Source: Nocardioides sp. GY 10113
GTDB taxonomy: Bacteria > Actinomycetota > Actinomycetes > Propionibacteriales > Nocardioidaceae
Direction of reading: 5' to 3'
Assembly: GCF_004919105.1 (NCBI RefSeq)
Contig: NZ_STGK01000005.1
Location: 246,281 to 310,280 of the forward strand
Length of the DNA stretch: 64,000 bases
Part shown: in pieces, positions 17,273-26,489 of the stretch
Position numbering within the stretch: the stretch's first letter is position 1
Layout: every line of letters begins with the position of its first letter
The notes under the pieces: model-generated
Seen by the model: only the letters and a program-made list of their open reading frames with translations
Database searches by the model: none
Told to the model about the DNA's origin: nothing
Made by a program: the position numbers and the translations under genes

Positions 17273-18892
17273 CTAGCCGATGTCGCGCCGCCGGAACGCC
17301 ATTTGTCCCGCGAAGGACAGCAGCGTGGCGACCAGTGCCACGGCGAGCACCGGGACGGCGTCGAAGTCCTCGGCGGGCACCAACGGCAGGTGATGGAACG
17401 GCGAGAGATCCACCAGCCAGCCCGGGAACTTCAGGAAGTCGCCGAACATCAGGACCACGACGCAGAAGGCGAGAGCCAGCCAGCCGATCAACAGCCTCCG
17501 CGGGGCGGCGCCGTAGAGGAGGCGCGCGAGCCCGCTGAGCACCAGGACCGCCGGCACGTACATCAGCGCCGGTACGCCGTAGCGCACCACCGCACCCCAG
17601 TCGCCGGTCGTGGCGGCGTAGCCGAGGCCGAGCCCCAGGCCACCGCCGGCCAGGACGACGAGCGTGCCGCCGACCGTGACGGCGACGTGGCCGACCAGCC
17701 AGGCCGAGCGGCTGAGCCCGGTGGCCAGCAGCGCCTCCATGTGCCCGTCGCCCTCCTCGGAGCGAGGCCGCTGCACCGAGGAGATCGCGTAGCCGCTGCC
17801 GATCAGCGCCAGGATCACCAGCGAGGTGGCATAGAACGCGTCGACCAGGTTCAACGCGCCCCCGCCCGCCATCGCGTCGAGGGCGAACTGGTTGTCGCCG
17901 AGCAGCTCCTTCACGCTGTCGCCCATGGCGCCGTAGGCCGCGCCGGTCATGAAGACTCCCGCGGTCCAGCCGTAGACGCTGCCGCGCTGCAGGCGCCAGG
18001 CCAGGCCGAGGCCGGAGCGCAGCCCGGCGCCCGCACGCGCCGGTCCCGGGCGGCCGACCAGGATCCCGGCACCCACGTCACGACGCTCGAACAGCAGGTT
18101 GCCCACCGCGGCGGCGCCCACCGCTGCGACGACCAGGAGCGCGAGCGGCCACCAGCGCAGGCCCGAGTAGGGATACATCTGCTGGTACCAGCCGATGGGC
18201 GAGAGCCAGGTGAGGACCCCGTTGCCGACGTCGCCGACCGCACGCAGGACGTACGACGCGCCGATCACCACGCCGGCGATGCCGTACATGCCCCGGGCGC
18301 TGGTGGTGAGCTGCGCGGCGATCAGGGCGGTGCCGCTGAAGACCCAGCCGAGCGTGGTCAGTCCGACGCCGGCGGCGACGCTGTCGGTGATCGACAGCGG
18401 CATGCCCTTCAGGTGCGAGTCGACGTGCAGGGTCAACAGGCTGCCGATCAGCAGCGCCCCCATCGCCAGGTTGGCGATCAGCGCCACGCCGAAGGCGGCG
18501 ACCAGCGGGGCGTGCCGTCCGATCGGGGCGCCCCGGACGAGCTCGTCGCGGCCGGTCTCCTCATCGACCCGGGTGTGCCGCCCGACCAGGAACATGCTCA
18601 TCAGGCCGGCGACCACCGCACCCATGGCGCTGGCCTGCCAGAAGATCTGGCCGCCGACCGTGTCCAGGGCGCGCGCGGGGCCGAGCATCGCGATGAACGC
18701 CGCGTTCCCGTCCAGGCTCGCCGCGGCCCGGTCGAGCTCGGCCTGCGTCGCGTAGACGCCCGCCAGGCCGGCGCCCTGCGACCAGTACAGGAACGCGGCC
18801 CCGAGGCTCCACCACAGGATCATCCACTTGTCGCGCGCCAGGTGGCTGCGCAGCAGCAGCCCGGTGCCGACCAGGCTCGTCGAGGCGCTCAC
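17273..18892 (-). CDS. ABC-2-type exporter permease (polyketide-antibiotic transporter family)
   Basis: 539 aa with about twelve membrane segments in two six-helix halves. The region around residue 350, [24 protein letters not shown], and the matching [18 protein letters not shown] near 115 are repeated cytosolic loops typical of COG3559 multidrug/polyketide exporters. The GTG start at 18892 overlaps the stop of the ATPase by 4 nt. The pair forms a DrrAB-like efflux system with an unknown drug. Confidence 0.85.
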   Translation of the reverse strand: MSASTSLVGTGLLLRSHLARDKWMILWWSLGAAFLYWSQGAGLAGVYATQAELDRAAASLDGNAAFIAMLGPARALDTVGGQIFWQASAMGAVVAGLMSMFLVGRHTRVDEETGRDELVRGAPIGRHAPLVAAFGVALIANLAMGALLIGSLLTLHVDSHLKGMPLSITDSVAAGVGLTTLGWVFSGTALIAAQLTTSARGMYGIAGVVIGASYVLRAVGDVGNGVLTWLSPIGWYQQMYPYSGLRWWPLALLVVAAVGAAAVGNLLFERRDVGAGILVGRPGPARAGAGLRSGLGLAWRLQRGSVYGWTAGVFMTGAAYGAMGDSVKELLGDNQFALDAMAGGGALNLVDAFYATSLVILALIGSGYAISSVQRPRSEEGDGHMEALLATGLSRSAWLVGHVAVTVGGTLVVLAGGGLGLGLGYAATTGDWGAVVRYGVPALMYVPAVLVLSGLARLLYGAAPRRLLIGWLALAFCVVVLMFGDFLKFPGWLVDLSPFHHLPLVPAEDFDAVPVLAVALVATLLSFAGQMAFRRRDIG

Positions 18893-19839
18893 GTGCTCGC
18901 TCCGGATGCGGCGGTCGCCTCCCCGGGCGTCACGGGCTCCTCGGGCTCATCGCCGTAGTGGCGCAGGAAGAGCTCCTCCAAGGTCGGCGGCTGGGAGATC
19001 AGGGTCCGCACGCCGACCCGGTGCAGCGCGCCGAGCACCTCGTTGAGCTGGTCGGTCTCGACCTGGCAGCGCAACCGATGACCGTCGACCTGGACGTCGT
19101 GGACGGCCGGGAGACCGGCGATCCCGGTCGGCGGACCAACCAGCTCCACGTCCAACGAGGTCCGGGTCAGGTGGCGCAGGTCGGCCAGCGATCCGGACTC
19201 GACGATCCGCCCCGAGCGGATGATGCTGACGCGGTCGCCGAGTTTCTCCACCTCGGCGAGGATGTGGCTGCTCAGCAGGACGCTTCCGCCGTCGTCGCGG
19301 AAACGGTCGACCAGGCCGGTGAACGTCTCCTCCTTGAGCGGGTCCAGTCCGGACGTCGGCTCGTCGAGGAGCAGCAGCTCGGTGTCGGCGGCGAGCGCGG
19401 CGACCAGCGCCACCTTCTGCCGGTTGCCCTTGGAGTAGCTGCGGCCGCGCTTGGTCGGGTCGAGCTCGAACATCTCGATCAGCTCGTCGCGCCGCTTCGG
19501 GTCCAGCCCGCCACGCAGGCGACCGAGCAGGTCGATCGCCTCGCCGCCGGTGAGGTTGGGCCAGAGGCTGACGTCGCCGGGGACGTAGGCGAGCCGGCGG
19601 TGCAGCTCGGCGGCCTCGCGCCACGGGTCGCCGCCGAACAGCCGGACATCCCCGGAGTCGCGGCGCAGCAGTCCGAGCAGCACCCGCAGCGTGGTCGACT
19701 TGCCGGCGCCGTTGGGTCCCAGGAAGCCGTGCACCTCCCCCCGCCGGACCTCGAGGTCGAGTCCGTCGAGGGCGCGGACGGGGCCGAAGGTCTTGACCAG
19801 GTCGCGGATCTCGATCACGGCGTCGCCGGAGCTCTGCAT
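18889..19839 (-). CDS. ABC transporter ATP-binding protein (DrrA/CcmA family)
   Basis: 316 aa from ATG 19839. Walker A is [10 protein letters not shown] near residue 44, the signature region [16 protein letters not shown], Walker [13 protein letters not shown], and H-loop SSHILAEV. The C-terminal 80 residues are a DrrA-type regulatory tail ending FLRHYGDE. The serine-lysine signature (YSKGNRQK) is the usual variant in this exporter class. TAGCGT lies 7 nt upstream of the start, so the operon mRNA is likely leaderless. It is coupled to the permease through a GTGA overlap. Confidence 0.9.
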   Translation of the reverse strand: MQSSGDAVIEIRDLVKTFGPVRALDGLDLEVRRGEVHGFLGPNGAGKSTTLRVLLGLLRRDSGDVRLFGGDPWREAAELHRRLAYVPGDVSLWPNLTGGEAIDLLGRLRGGLDPKRRDELIEMFELDPTKRGRSYSKGNRQKVALVAALAADTELLLLDEPTSGLDPLKEETFTGLVDRFRDDGGSVLLSSHILAEVEKLGDRVSIIRSGRIVESGSLADLRHLTRTSLDVELVGPPTGIAGLPAVHDVQVDGHRLRCQVETDQLNEVLGALHRVGVRTLISQPPTLEELFLRHYGDEPEEPVTPGEATAASGAST

Positions 19840-19900
19840 GGGGGTGACGCTACACAGGACCGCCGGCACCCGTCCGGCAAGCGCCACCTAGCATTTCGCC

Positions 19901-20374
19901 ATGCAGATCGATCTCGACGATCCTCGGCGCGAGGACGTGCTGGTGCTGCTCGCCGAGCACCTGGCGGACATGTACGCGACCTCGCCGGCGGAGAGCGTCC
20001 ACGCGCTCGACCCGGACGCTCTCGCGGGCCCCGACATCTCGTTCTGGACCCTGCGCGAGGACGGCGTCCTGCTGGGGTGTGCCGCGCTCAAGGAGCACGA
20101 CCCCGGGCACGCCGAGATCAAGTCCATGCGATCGGCCACCAGCGCACGACGCCGCGGCGTCGGGGTGCGGCTCCTCGACCACCTGATCGCGGTCGGCCGC
20201 GACCGCGGGTACCGACGGCTGAGCCTGGAGACCGGCACCGAGGACTACTTCCTCCCGGCGCGCGCCCTGTACGGCTCGCGCGGCTTCGTTCCCTGCGAGC
20301 CCTTCGCCGACTACACCCACGACCCCCACAGCGCCTACCTCACCCTGGAGCTCGAGGCAGCGGTCTCGGCCTAG
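19901..20374 (+). CDS. GNAT family N-acetyltransferase
   Basis: 157 aa. The acetyl-CoA site is SARRRGVGVRLLDHL (R/Q-x2-G-x-G/A pattern) near residue 85. It is followed by LSLETGTEDYFLPARALYGSRGFVPC, typical of the C-terminal half of GNATs that acetylate small amines or protein N-termini. The substrate is unknown. The ATG at 19901 has TAGCAT exactly 6 nt upstream. Its stop codon interlocks with that of the convergent acVLRF1 gene (4-nt overlap). Confidence 0.9.
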   Translation: MQIDLDDPRREDVLVLLAEHLADMYATSPAESVHALDPDALAGPDISFWTLREDGVLLGCAALKEHDPGHAEIKSMRSATSARRRGVGVRLLDHLIAVGRDRGYRRLSLETGTEDYFLPARALYGSRGFVPCEPFADYTHDPHSAYLTLELEAAVSA

Positions 20375-21006
20375 CCGCGGAGCGGCGGCGCGTTCTCGAC
20401 CTCGACCGCGATCGCGCACGCGTCGGCCACCGCCTGCTCCAGCACGCTGCGACGCGGGTCGGGCACCGCCAGCCAGGGGCCGACGACCGTCAGCGGGGCC
20501 AGCCGCGGGTCGGCCAGGACCGCCTCGACGGCGGCATGGTCCCCACCGGTCACGAGCACGTCCACGCGCCCCTCGCCGGTCAGGATCCGTACGGCGTGGC
20601 CCGCCGCGGCCTCGTAGGCCTCCCGCGCCTGGTTGTCCCGGCGCCGGGCGAACCGCTGCTGGGACTGGCCGCCGGCCTTCGTGCGCCCCTGGACGTGCCG
20701 CTGGCCGACCTTCGACGCCTCGATCCCGGCACCGGCGAGCCGGGCGACGGCGAAGCCGCCCTTGCGGACCAGCAGGACGCCCCAGGCGGGCGGCGGTGGT
20801 GCGGCCGCGGCGGCGAACGCGACGGCGTCAGGCACGCCGTCGTACCGACGGTCGAACGGGAGGCGGGCGCGGAACCAGGAGCCGTCGGACGCGGTCCCCC
20901 GCAGAACACCGTCCTCGACCCGGAGGGCGACGCCGCTCCGTCCGGAACAGAAGCCGTCGACCCACCGCGACCAGCGGGCCGCGGGCACCAGCACGTGCCT
21001 GGCCAT
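20371..21006 (-). CDS. acVLRF1-type peptidyl-tRNA hydrolase (release-factor-like)
   Basis: 211 aa. The motif GGQSQQRFARRRDNQA near residue 110 is the GSQQ-type catalytic loop of VLRF1 domains, relatives of eRF1 and of yeast Vms1 that cleave nascent chains from tRNA on stalled large subunits. This Actinobacteria-specific branch (acVLRF1) is a single-domain protein of about this size. A GGGAGGGG purine run precedes ATG 21006, so this gene has a conventional leader, unlike many neighbours. It diverges from the SRPBCC gene across a palindromic site. Confidence 0.85.
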   Translation of the reverse strand: MARHVLVPAARWSRWVDGFCSGRSGVALRVEDGVLRGTASDGSWFRARLPFDRRYDGVPDAVAFAAAAAPPPPAWGVLLVRKGGFAVARLAGAGIEASKVGQRHVQGRTKAGGQSQQRFARRRDNQAREAYEAAAGHAVRILTGEGRVDVLVTGGDHAAVEAVLADPRLAPLTVVGPWLAVPDPRRSVLEQAVADACAIAVEVENAPPLRG

Positions 21007-21030
21007 CCGTCTCCACCCCTCCCGTAGAAC

Positions 21031-21044
21031 GAGAACCTGTTCTA
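21031..21044. promoter_or_regulatory. KstR-like palindrome (AACnnGTT) in the acVLRF1/SRPBCC promoter
   Basis: GAGAACCTGTTCTA matches the KstR motif TNNAACNNGTTNNA in all specified bases but the first. It overlaps the -10 (TAGTCT, 21043-21048) of the SRPBCC gene and sits 25 nt upstream of the acVLRF1 start. A further TAGAAC at 21025-21030 extends the symmetry. A TetR-type repressor site is likely; KstR itself is a guess. Confidence 0.45.
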
Positions 21045-21054
21045 GTCTCGTCCC

Positions 21055-21573
21055 GTGTCCGCCCAGCATCCCTGCGAGAAGGTCGACCTCGACTTCGTCG
21101 ACACCGCCCCCTACCGGTACTCCAACAGCGTCGACCTCGCGATCACGCCCGCCCAGCTCTTCGAGGTGCTCGCCGACGCCTCGTCCTGGCCACGCTGGGC
21201 GAAGGTGATCACCGACGTCGAGTGGACCACGCCCGAGCCCCGCGGCGTGGGAACCACGCGCACCGTGACGATGCGCGGTGGGCTCGTCGGCGAGGAGGAG
21301 TTCCTGGCCTGGGACGAGTTCACCAGGATGGGATTCCGGTTCAACTCCGCGTCCACCAGGACCGTGAAGGCCTTCGCGGAGCGGTACGACGTGGTGCCGA
21401 CCCCCGAGGGCTGCCGGCTCACCTGGACGCTCGCGCTCGACGTGCGCGGCCCCTCGAAGTGGACGATGCCGCTCGGAACGCCCGTGATGAACCGGGTCTT
21501 CCGGCGGTTCCTGCGCAACCTGCGCAGCTACACCGACGCTCGGTTCGGCTCCGGCGCGGCTCACTCCTCGTAG
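21055..21573 (+). CDS. SRPBCC (START-like) family protein
   Basis: 172 aa. The core has SVDLAITPAQLFEVLADASSW, then WAKVITDVEWTTPEPRGVG, a helix-grip pattern seen in polyketide cyclase/dehydrase-type SRPBCC proteins that bind hydrophobic ligands. A C-terminal amphipathic helix (NRVFRRFLRNLRSY) closes the pocket. The ligand is unknown. The GTG at 21055 has TAGTCT 6 nt upstream. The 3' end overlaps the ASCH-like gene by 13 nt tail to tail. Confidence 0.8.
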   Translation: MSAQHPCEKVDLDFVDTAPYRYSNSVDLAITPAQLFEVLADASSWPRWAKVITDVEWTTPEPRGVGTTRTVTMRGGLVGEEEFLAWDEFTRMGFRFNSASTRTVKAFAERYDVVPTPEGCRLTWTLALDVRGPSKWTMPLGTPVMNRVFRRFLRNLRSYTDARFGSGAAHSS

Positions 21574-22004
21574 AGGACCTGCAACCGTTCGATCAGCACC
21601 GGCGCGCCCGGCTCCGCCGCGGGAGCCGGCTCGATCAGCACCGTGGCGTCCACCTCGCCGGCCGGCAGGACGGTCACCGCCCGGGCCGTGACCAGCGCCC
21701 GCGGCCGCCCGGAGCCGTCGACCACGATCCCCAGGGTGCCCACCGTCGGCGCCTCCTCCCCCGCGGCCAGCTCGGACGCGAGGACGGCGATCGAGTGGCG
21801 CTCGCCCGAGAGCAGCACCTCCAGCAACCGGTCCGCCTCTGCCGGGTCCTCGCCGAAGGACCACGTCGGGGGCGGCACCGCGGCGAGCGGGGAGGGGGCG
21901 AAGTATCCGGGGAGCGTGGCGACCTTCGCGCGCTCGCGCGCGACCGTCCAGAACCGGAGCAGGTCCTCGTGGCCACCGTCACCGGGGTCGGCCTCGCCGG
22001 TCAC
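21561..22004 (-). CDS. ASCH-like domain protein
   Basis: 147 aa. FWTVARERAKVATLPGYF is followed by LLSGERHSIAVLASEL and then PTVGTLGIVVDGSGRPRALV, the spacing and GDxxIVxDGxGxP-type motif of ASCH domains (a PUA-like RNA-binding fold). The first basic motif is looser than usual, so assignment is moderate. The GTG at 22004 has GAGGA 8 nt upstream and lies 10 nt after sufT, so it can be read as the last gene of the suf operon. Confidence 0.6.
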   Translation of the reverse strand: MTGEADPGDGGHEDLLRFWTVARERAKVATLPGYFAPSPLAAVPPPTWSFGEDPAEADRLLEVLLSGERHSIAVLASELAAGEEAPTVGTLGIVVDGSGRPRALVTARAVTVLPAGEVDATVLIEPAPAAEPGAPVLIERLQVLYEE

Positions 22005-22014
22005 GGCCCGATCC

Positions 22015-22425
22015 TCAGACGTTGAAGCCGAGCGCCCGCAGCTGCTCGCGGCCGTCCTCGGTGATCTTGTCCGGGCCCCACGGCGGCATCCAGACCCAGT
22101 TGATCGCGACGTCGTTGACCAGGCCCTCGAGTGCCATGTTGGTCTGGTCGGTGATCACGTCCGTCAGCGGGCACGCCGCCGAGGTCAGGGTCATGTCCAG
22201 CACGACGTTCGACGACTCGTCCAGGTGCACGTCGTAGACCAGGCCGAGGTCGACCACGTTGATGCCCAGCTCGGGGTCGACGACGTCCTTCATCGCCTCG
22301 GTGACGTCCTCGACGGTGGCGGTGGCGGTGCCGCCGGTCGCCTGGGGAACCTCGGGCAGATCCGCGTTGTCGGTGGCGTTGTCGGTGGCGTTGTCGGTGG
22401 CGTTGTCGGTCACGTTCTCGGTCAC
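22015..22425 (-). CDS. sufT: SufT-like Fe-S cluster assembly factor (DUF59/MIP18)
   Basis: 136 aa. The C-terminal 100 residues are the MIP18/DUF59 domain: VVDPELGINVVDLGLVYDV, then LTSAACPLTDVI with the conserved reactive Cys, and WMPPWGPDKIT near the end. These proteins aid late Fe-S maturation and are often the last gene of suf clusters. The N-terminus carries four TDNA-type repeats encoded by a 12-bp tandem repeat (about 22365-22415), a low-complexity extension. The GTG at 22425 overlaps the sufU stop by 4 nt. Confidence 0.88.
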   Translation of the reverse strand: MTENVTDNATDNATDNATDNADLPEVPQATGGTATATVEDVTEAMKDVVDPELGINVVDLGLVYDVHLDESSNVVLDMTLTSAACPLTDVITDQTNMALEGLVNDVAINWVWMPPWGPDKITEDGREQLRALGFNV

Positions 22426-22889
22426 TTGTGTGTCTCCAGCGATCGGGCGGTGGCGTCCTTGAAGGCCATCCACGAGAGAAGGGCGCACTTGACGCGCGCG
22501 GGGAACTTGGCGACTCCGGCGAAGGCGATGCCGTCCTCGAGCACGTCCTCGTCGGGCTCGACGGTGCCCTTGCCCTGCATCAGGGTGAGGAAGTCCTCGT
22601 GGACCGCCATCGCCTCGGCCACCGTCTTGCCGACCAGGAGGTCGTAGAGGACGGACATCGAGGCCTGTGAGATCGAGCAGCCGAGGGCGTCGTAGGACAC
22701 GTCGGCGACGACGGCCTCGTCACCGGAGCCGGTGACGTGCACCCGCAGCGTGATCTCGTCGCCGCAGGTCGGGTTCACGTGGTGCACCTCGGCGTCGAAG
22801 GGCTCGCGCAGACCCTTGCCGTGCGGGCGCTTGTAGTGGTCGAGGATGATCTCCTGGTAGAGCGCGTCCAGGTCCTGTGCGGCAGCCAT
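22422..22889 (-). CDS. sufU: SufU-type Fe-S assembly/sulfur acceptor protein
   Basis: 155 aa IscU-like zinc protein that accepts sulfur from SufS. Three Cys ligands are in place: NPTCGDEI, DALGCSISQASMS and RVKCALLSW. The insert between the last two, VAEAMAVHEDFLTLMQGKG, is the region that distinguishes SufU from IscU scaffolds. The ATG at 22889 lies 2 nt after the sufS stop, so coupling is tight. Confidence 0.93.
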   Translation of the reverse strand: MAAAQDLDALYQEIILDHYKRPHGKGLREPFDAEVHHVNPTCGDEITLRVHVTGSGDEAVVADVSYDALGCSISQASMSVLYDLLVGKTVAEAMAVHEDFLTLMQGKGTVEPDEDVLEDGIAFAGVAKFPARVKCALLSWMAFKDATARSLETHK

Positions 22890-22891
22890 GG

Positions 22892-24157
22892 TCAGCCCAC
22901 CTTGAAGTACGAGCGGGTGTAGTTCAGCGCCTCGACGAGCGCGTCGATCTCCGCCGGCGTCGTGTAGAGGTACGACGACATCCGGGTCGAGGACTGCACG
23001 CCGAACCGGGCGTGGGCCGGCTTCGCGCAGTGGTGACCGGCGCGCACGGCGACGCCACGGCTGTCCAGCACCTGCGCGATGTCGTGCGGGTGCACGCCCT
23101 CGAGCTCGAACGAGATCGCCCCGCCGCGCGCGGTCGCGTCGAGCGGACCGAGCACGGTCAGGCCCGGGATGCTCTGCAGGCCCTCCAGCGCGTACGCCGT
23201 GATGGTCTGCTCGTGCCGGTGGACCGCGTCCAGGCCGATGTGGCCGAGGTACTCGACCGCCGCGCCCAGCCCGATCGCCTCGACGATCGGCGGGGTGCCG
23301 GCCTCGAACTTGTGCGGGATGCCGGCGTAGGTCGAGCCCTCCATCCGGACGGTCGCGATCATCTCGCCGCCGCCCAGGAACGGCGGTAGCGACTCCAGCA
23401 CCGCGCGGGCGCCCCAGAGCACCCCGATGCCGGTGGGGCCGACGACCTTGTGGCCGGTGAAGGCCAGCAGGTCGGGACGCTCCTCGGGTGCCATCGCCGC
23501 GAGGTCGATCGGCAGCTGCGGGGCGGCCTGGGAGGCGTCGACGACGACCAGCGATCCAACGGCGTGGGCGCGACGCGCGATCTCGGCGATCGGGTTGATG
23601 GTGCCGAGCATGTTCGAGACCCAGGTCAGCGAGACGACCTTGGTCCGCTCGGTGATCAGCTCGTCGATGTTGCCCAGGTCCAGCCGGCCGTCGTCGGTGA
23701 TCGAGAACCAGCGGAGGGTCGCACCGGTGCGCTCGGCGACCATCTGCCACGGCACGATGTTGGAGTGGTGCTCCATCTCGGTGATCACGATCTCGTCGCC
23801 GGGCTTCAGCTGTCGCTCCCCGGGGAACGACAGCGTCTGCGCGGCCAGGTTGAGCGCCTCGGAGGCGTTCTTGGTGAAGATCACCTCGTCCCGCTCGGGG
23901 GCACCGATGAACGCGGCGACCTTGTCGCGCGCGGCCTCGAAGGCCTCGGTGGACTCCGCCCCGAGCTGGTGCATCGCCCGCGCGATGTTCGCGTTGTGCC
24001 GCTCGAGGTGGTCGACCATCGTGTCGATCACCACCTGCGGCTTCTGCGAGGTGTTCGCGCTGTCGAGGTAGACCAGCGGCATCCCGCCCGCGAGCGTGCG
24101 CTCGAGGATCGGGAAGTCCTTGCGGATGACCTCCAGCTCGGGGAGTAGTCCGTCCAT
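22892..24157 (-). CDS. sufS: Cysteine desulfurase SufS
   Basis: 421 aa PLP enzyme, group II. The PLP lysine is in LLAFTGHKVVGPTGIG near residue 230, and the catalytic cysteine in AVRAGHHCAKPAH near 370, in the short active-site loop typical of SufS. It removes sulfur from cysteine and passes it to SufU. The ATG at 24157 lies 40 nt after sufC, and AGGAGCACCG precedes it as a ribosome site. Confidence 0.95.
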   Translation of the reverse strand: MDGLLPELEVIRKDFPILERTLAGGMPLVYLDSANTSQKPQVVIDTMVDHLERHNANIARAMHQLGAESTEAFEAARDKVAAFIGAPERDEVIFTKNASEALNLAAQTLSFPGERQLKPGDEIVITEMEHHSNIVPWQMVAERTGATLRWFSITDDGRLDLGNIDELITERTKVVSLTWVSNMLGTINPIAEIARRAHAVGSLVVVDASQAAPQLPIDLAAMAPEERPDLLAFTGHKVVGPTGIGVLWGARAVLESLPPFLGGGEMIATVRMEGSTYAGIPHKFEAGTPPIVEAIGLGAAVEYLGHIGLDAVHRHEQTITAYALEGLQSIPGLTVLGPLDATARGGAISFELEGVHPHDIAQVLDSRGVAVRAGHHCAKPAHARFGVQSSTRMSSYLYTTPAEIDALVEALNYTRSYFKVG

Positions 24158-24197
24158 CGGTGCTCCTTCGTGGAACGTGGGTGCCTGGCGGCGGGTG

Positions 24198-24952
<755 letters not shown>

Positions 24953-24956
<4 letters not shown>

Positions 24957-25300
24957 GCGGGGGTGACTCCGTTCAGGGTGGTGGTGATGTCGACGTAGAC
25001 CGCGGGCCCGTCGGGCTCGTCGCGGATCTCGACGGGGAAGGTCGCCACCGGCTCGGTGGCGGGGAGGCTGAGGGGCTTGCCGGACCTCAGGTCGAAGGTG
25101 GAGCCGTGCAGCCAGCACTCGATCTGGCAGTCGGCCACCTCGCCCTCGCTCAGCGCCACGGCGGCGTGCGAGCAGAGGTCCTGGAGCGCGTAGACGTCGT
25201 CGCCGTCGCGGGCGATGACGACCGTGTACTCCTCGACGTCGACCGCGAGGCCCTCATCGGATCGGACCTCGCTCAGCGCGCAGGCGCGGTGGAACGCCAC
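24953..25300 (-). CDS. Rieske-type [2Fe-2S] ferredoxin of the suf operon
   Basis: 115 aa. One Rieske centre: C-x-H in LCSHAAVALS and C-x2-H in ECWLHGSTFDLRSG. It resembles non-haem dioxygenase ferredoxins and occurs at this place in many actinobacterial suf operons, probably supplying electrons for cluster assembly or acting as a carrier. GTG 25300 lies 1 nt after the sufD stop. It has no signal peptide, so it is cytosolic. Confidence 0.9.
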
Positions 25301-25301
25301 G

Positions 25302-26489
25302 TCAGGCGTCCTTCAGGACGTTCTTCGCGAGCTCGATCTCGACGGTCTCGCGCAGCTTGTCCTCGACCATCGGGATGTCGATCTTGCGGATCAGGTCGTT
25401 GAAGAAGCCGTGCACGACCAGGCGCTGGGCCTCCTTCTCCGAGATGCCGCGCGAACGCAGGTAGAAGAGCTGCTCGTCGTCGAAGCGCGCGGTGGCCGAC
25501 GCGTGACCGGCCCCGGCGATCTCGCCGGTCTCGATCTCCAGGTTCGGCACCGAGTCGGCCTGGCAGCCGTCGGTGAGGACCAGGTTGCGGTTCTCCTCGT
25601 AGGTCTCGATGCCCTCGGCGACCTTGCGGATCAGGACGTTGCCGATCCACACGGTGTGGGCTCCCTGACCCTGCAGCGCGCCCTTGTAGACCACGTTGCT
25701 CTTGGTCTTCGGCGCGTTGTGGTCCGCGAAGAGCCGGTGCTCGATGTGCTGGCCGTCGTCGGCGAAGTAGAGGCCGAGCAGCTCGGCCTCGCCGCCGGGG
25801 CCGGCGTACTCGACGTTGGCGTGCATCCGGACCAGGTCGCCGCCGAAGGTCACCGCCGCGTGCCGGACGGAGGCGTCGCGGCCGACACGGATCGCGTCGC
25901 GGCCCAGGTGCACCGCGTCGTCCTCCCAGTCCTGCAGGGAGAGGATGTTGACGTGCGCGCCGTCCCCGACGACGTACGACGTGGTGGTGCAGTAGCGCGC
26001 CGAGCCGGTGTGCTCCAGCACGATCGTGACCTGGGCGTTGGTGCCGATCCGGAACAGCAGGTGGCCCCAGACCAGGTCCTCCACCGAGCCGCCCTTGAGG
26101 CGGATCACGAGGGGCTCCTCGCTGGTGAAGTCGGCCGGGACGTCGACCAGGGTGGCGCCTGCGGCGTTCGCGATCGCCAGCGCGGCCGGCCGCTCGTTCG
26201 GCGCCAGCTCGCCCAGCTCACGCGCCTGCTCGGCGGTGATCGTCGAGATCTCCACACCGGCCGGCACCGAGGTCTCGGTGGCCAGCGCGGCGTCGGAGGC
26301 CTCGCCGTCGAGGATGCCGCGCAGCCGCTTGAGCGGCGTGAAGCGCCACACCTCCTCGCGACCGGTCGGGACCGGGTGGTCGGCCAGGTCGTAGGACGGC
26401 GGCGGGTTGAGGTGGCTCTCCACGCGGTCGGCCTCGAGGGCGTCGCGCACCGAGTCGGCCGGGGTCGTGGTGTCGATCGTGGCCGTCAT
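25302..26489 (-). CDS. sufD: SufD, Fe-S scaffold subunit
   Basis: 395 aa. The N-terminal helical part includes VPTGREEVWRFTPLKRL, then a right-handed beta-helix, and the C-terminal FDDEQLFYLRSRGISEKEAQRLVVHGFF motif shared with SufB. SufD pairs with SufB and contributes a His to cluster building and iron entry. Its ATG (26489) shares one base with the sufB stop. Confidence 0.95.
   Translation of the reverse strand: MTATIDTTTPADSVRDALEADRVESHLNPPPSYDLADHPVPTGREEVWRFTPLKRLRGILDGEASDAALATETSVPAGVEISTITAEQARELGELAPNERPAALAIANAAGATLVDVPADFTSEEPLVIRLKGGSVEDLVWGHLLFRIGTNAQVTIVLEHTGSARYCTTTSYVVGDGAHVNILSLQDWEDDAVHLGRDAIRVGRDASVRHAAVTFGGDLVRMHANVEYAGPGGEAELLGLYFADDGQHIEHRLFADHNAPKTKSNVVYKGALQGQGAHTVWIGNVLIRKVAEGIETYEENRNLVLTDGCQADSVPNLEIETGEIAGAGHASATARFDDEQLFYLRSRGISEKEAQRLVVHGFFNDLIRKIDIPMVEDKLRETVEIELAKNVLKDA

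Noticed and set aside
14738..18958. Very long open frame (about 1,400 codons) on the plus strand
   Set aside because: It lies opposite the ABC-F, kinase and exporter genes, has an Arg/Gly/His/Gln-rich composition typical of GC-rich antisense frames, and shows no domain.
17273..19839. Antibiotic biosynthesis cluster suggested by the polyketide-exporter genes
   Set aside because: No synthase, tailoring or resistance gene other than the generic kinase lies nearby.
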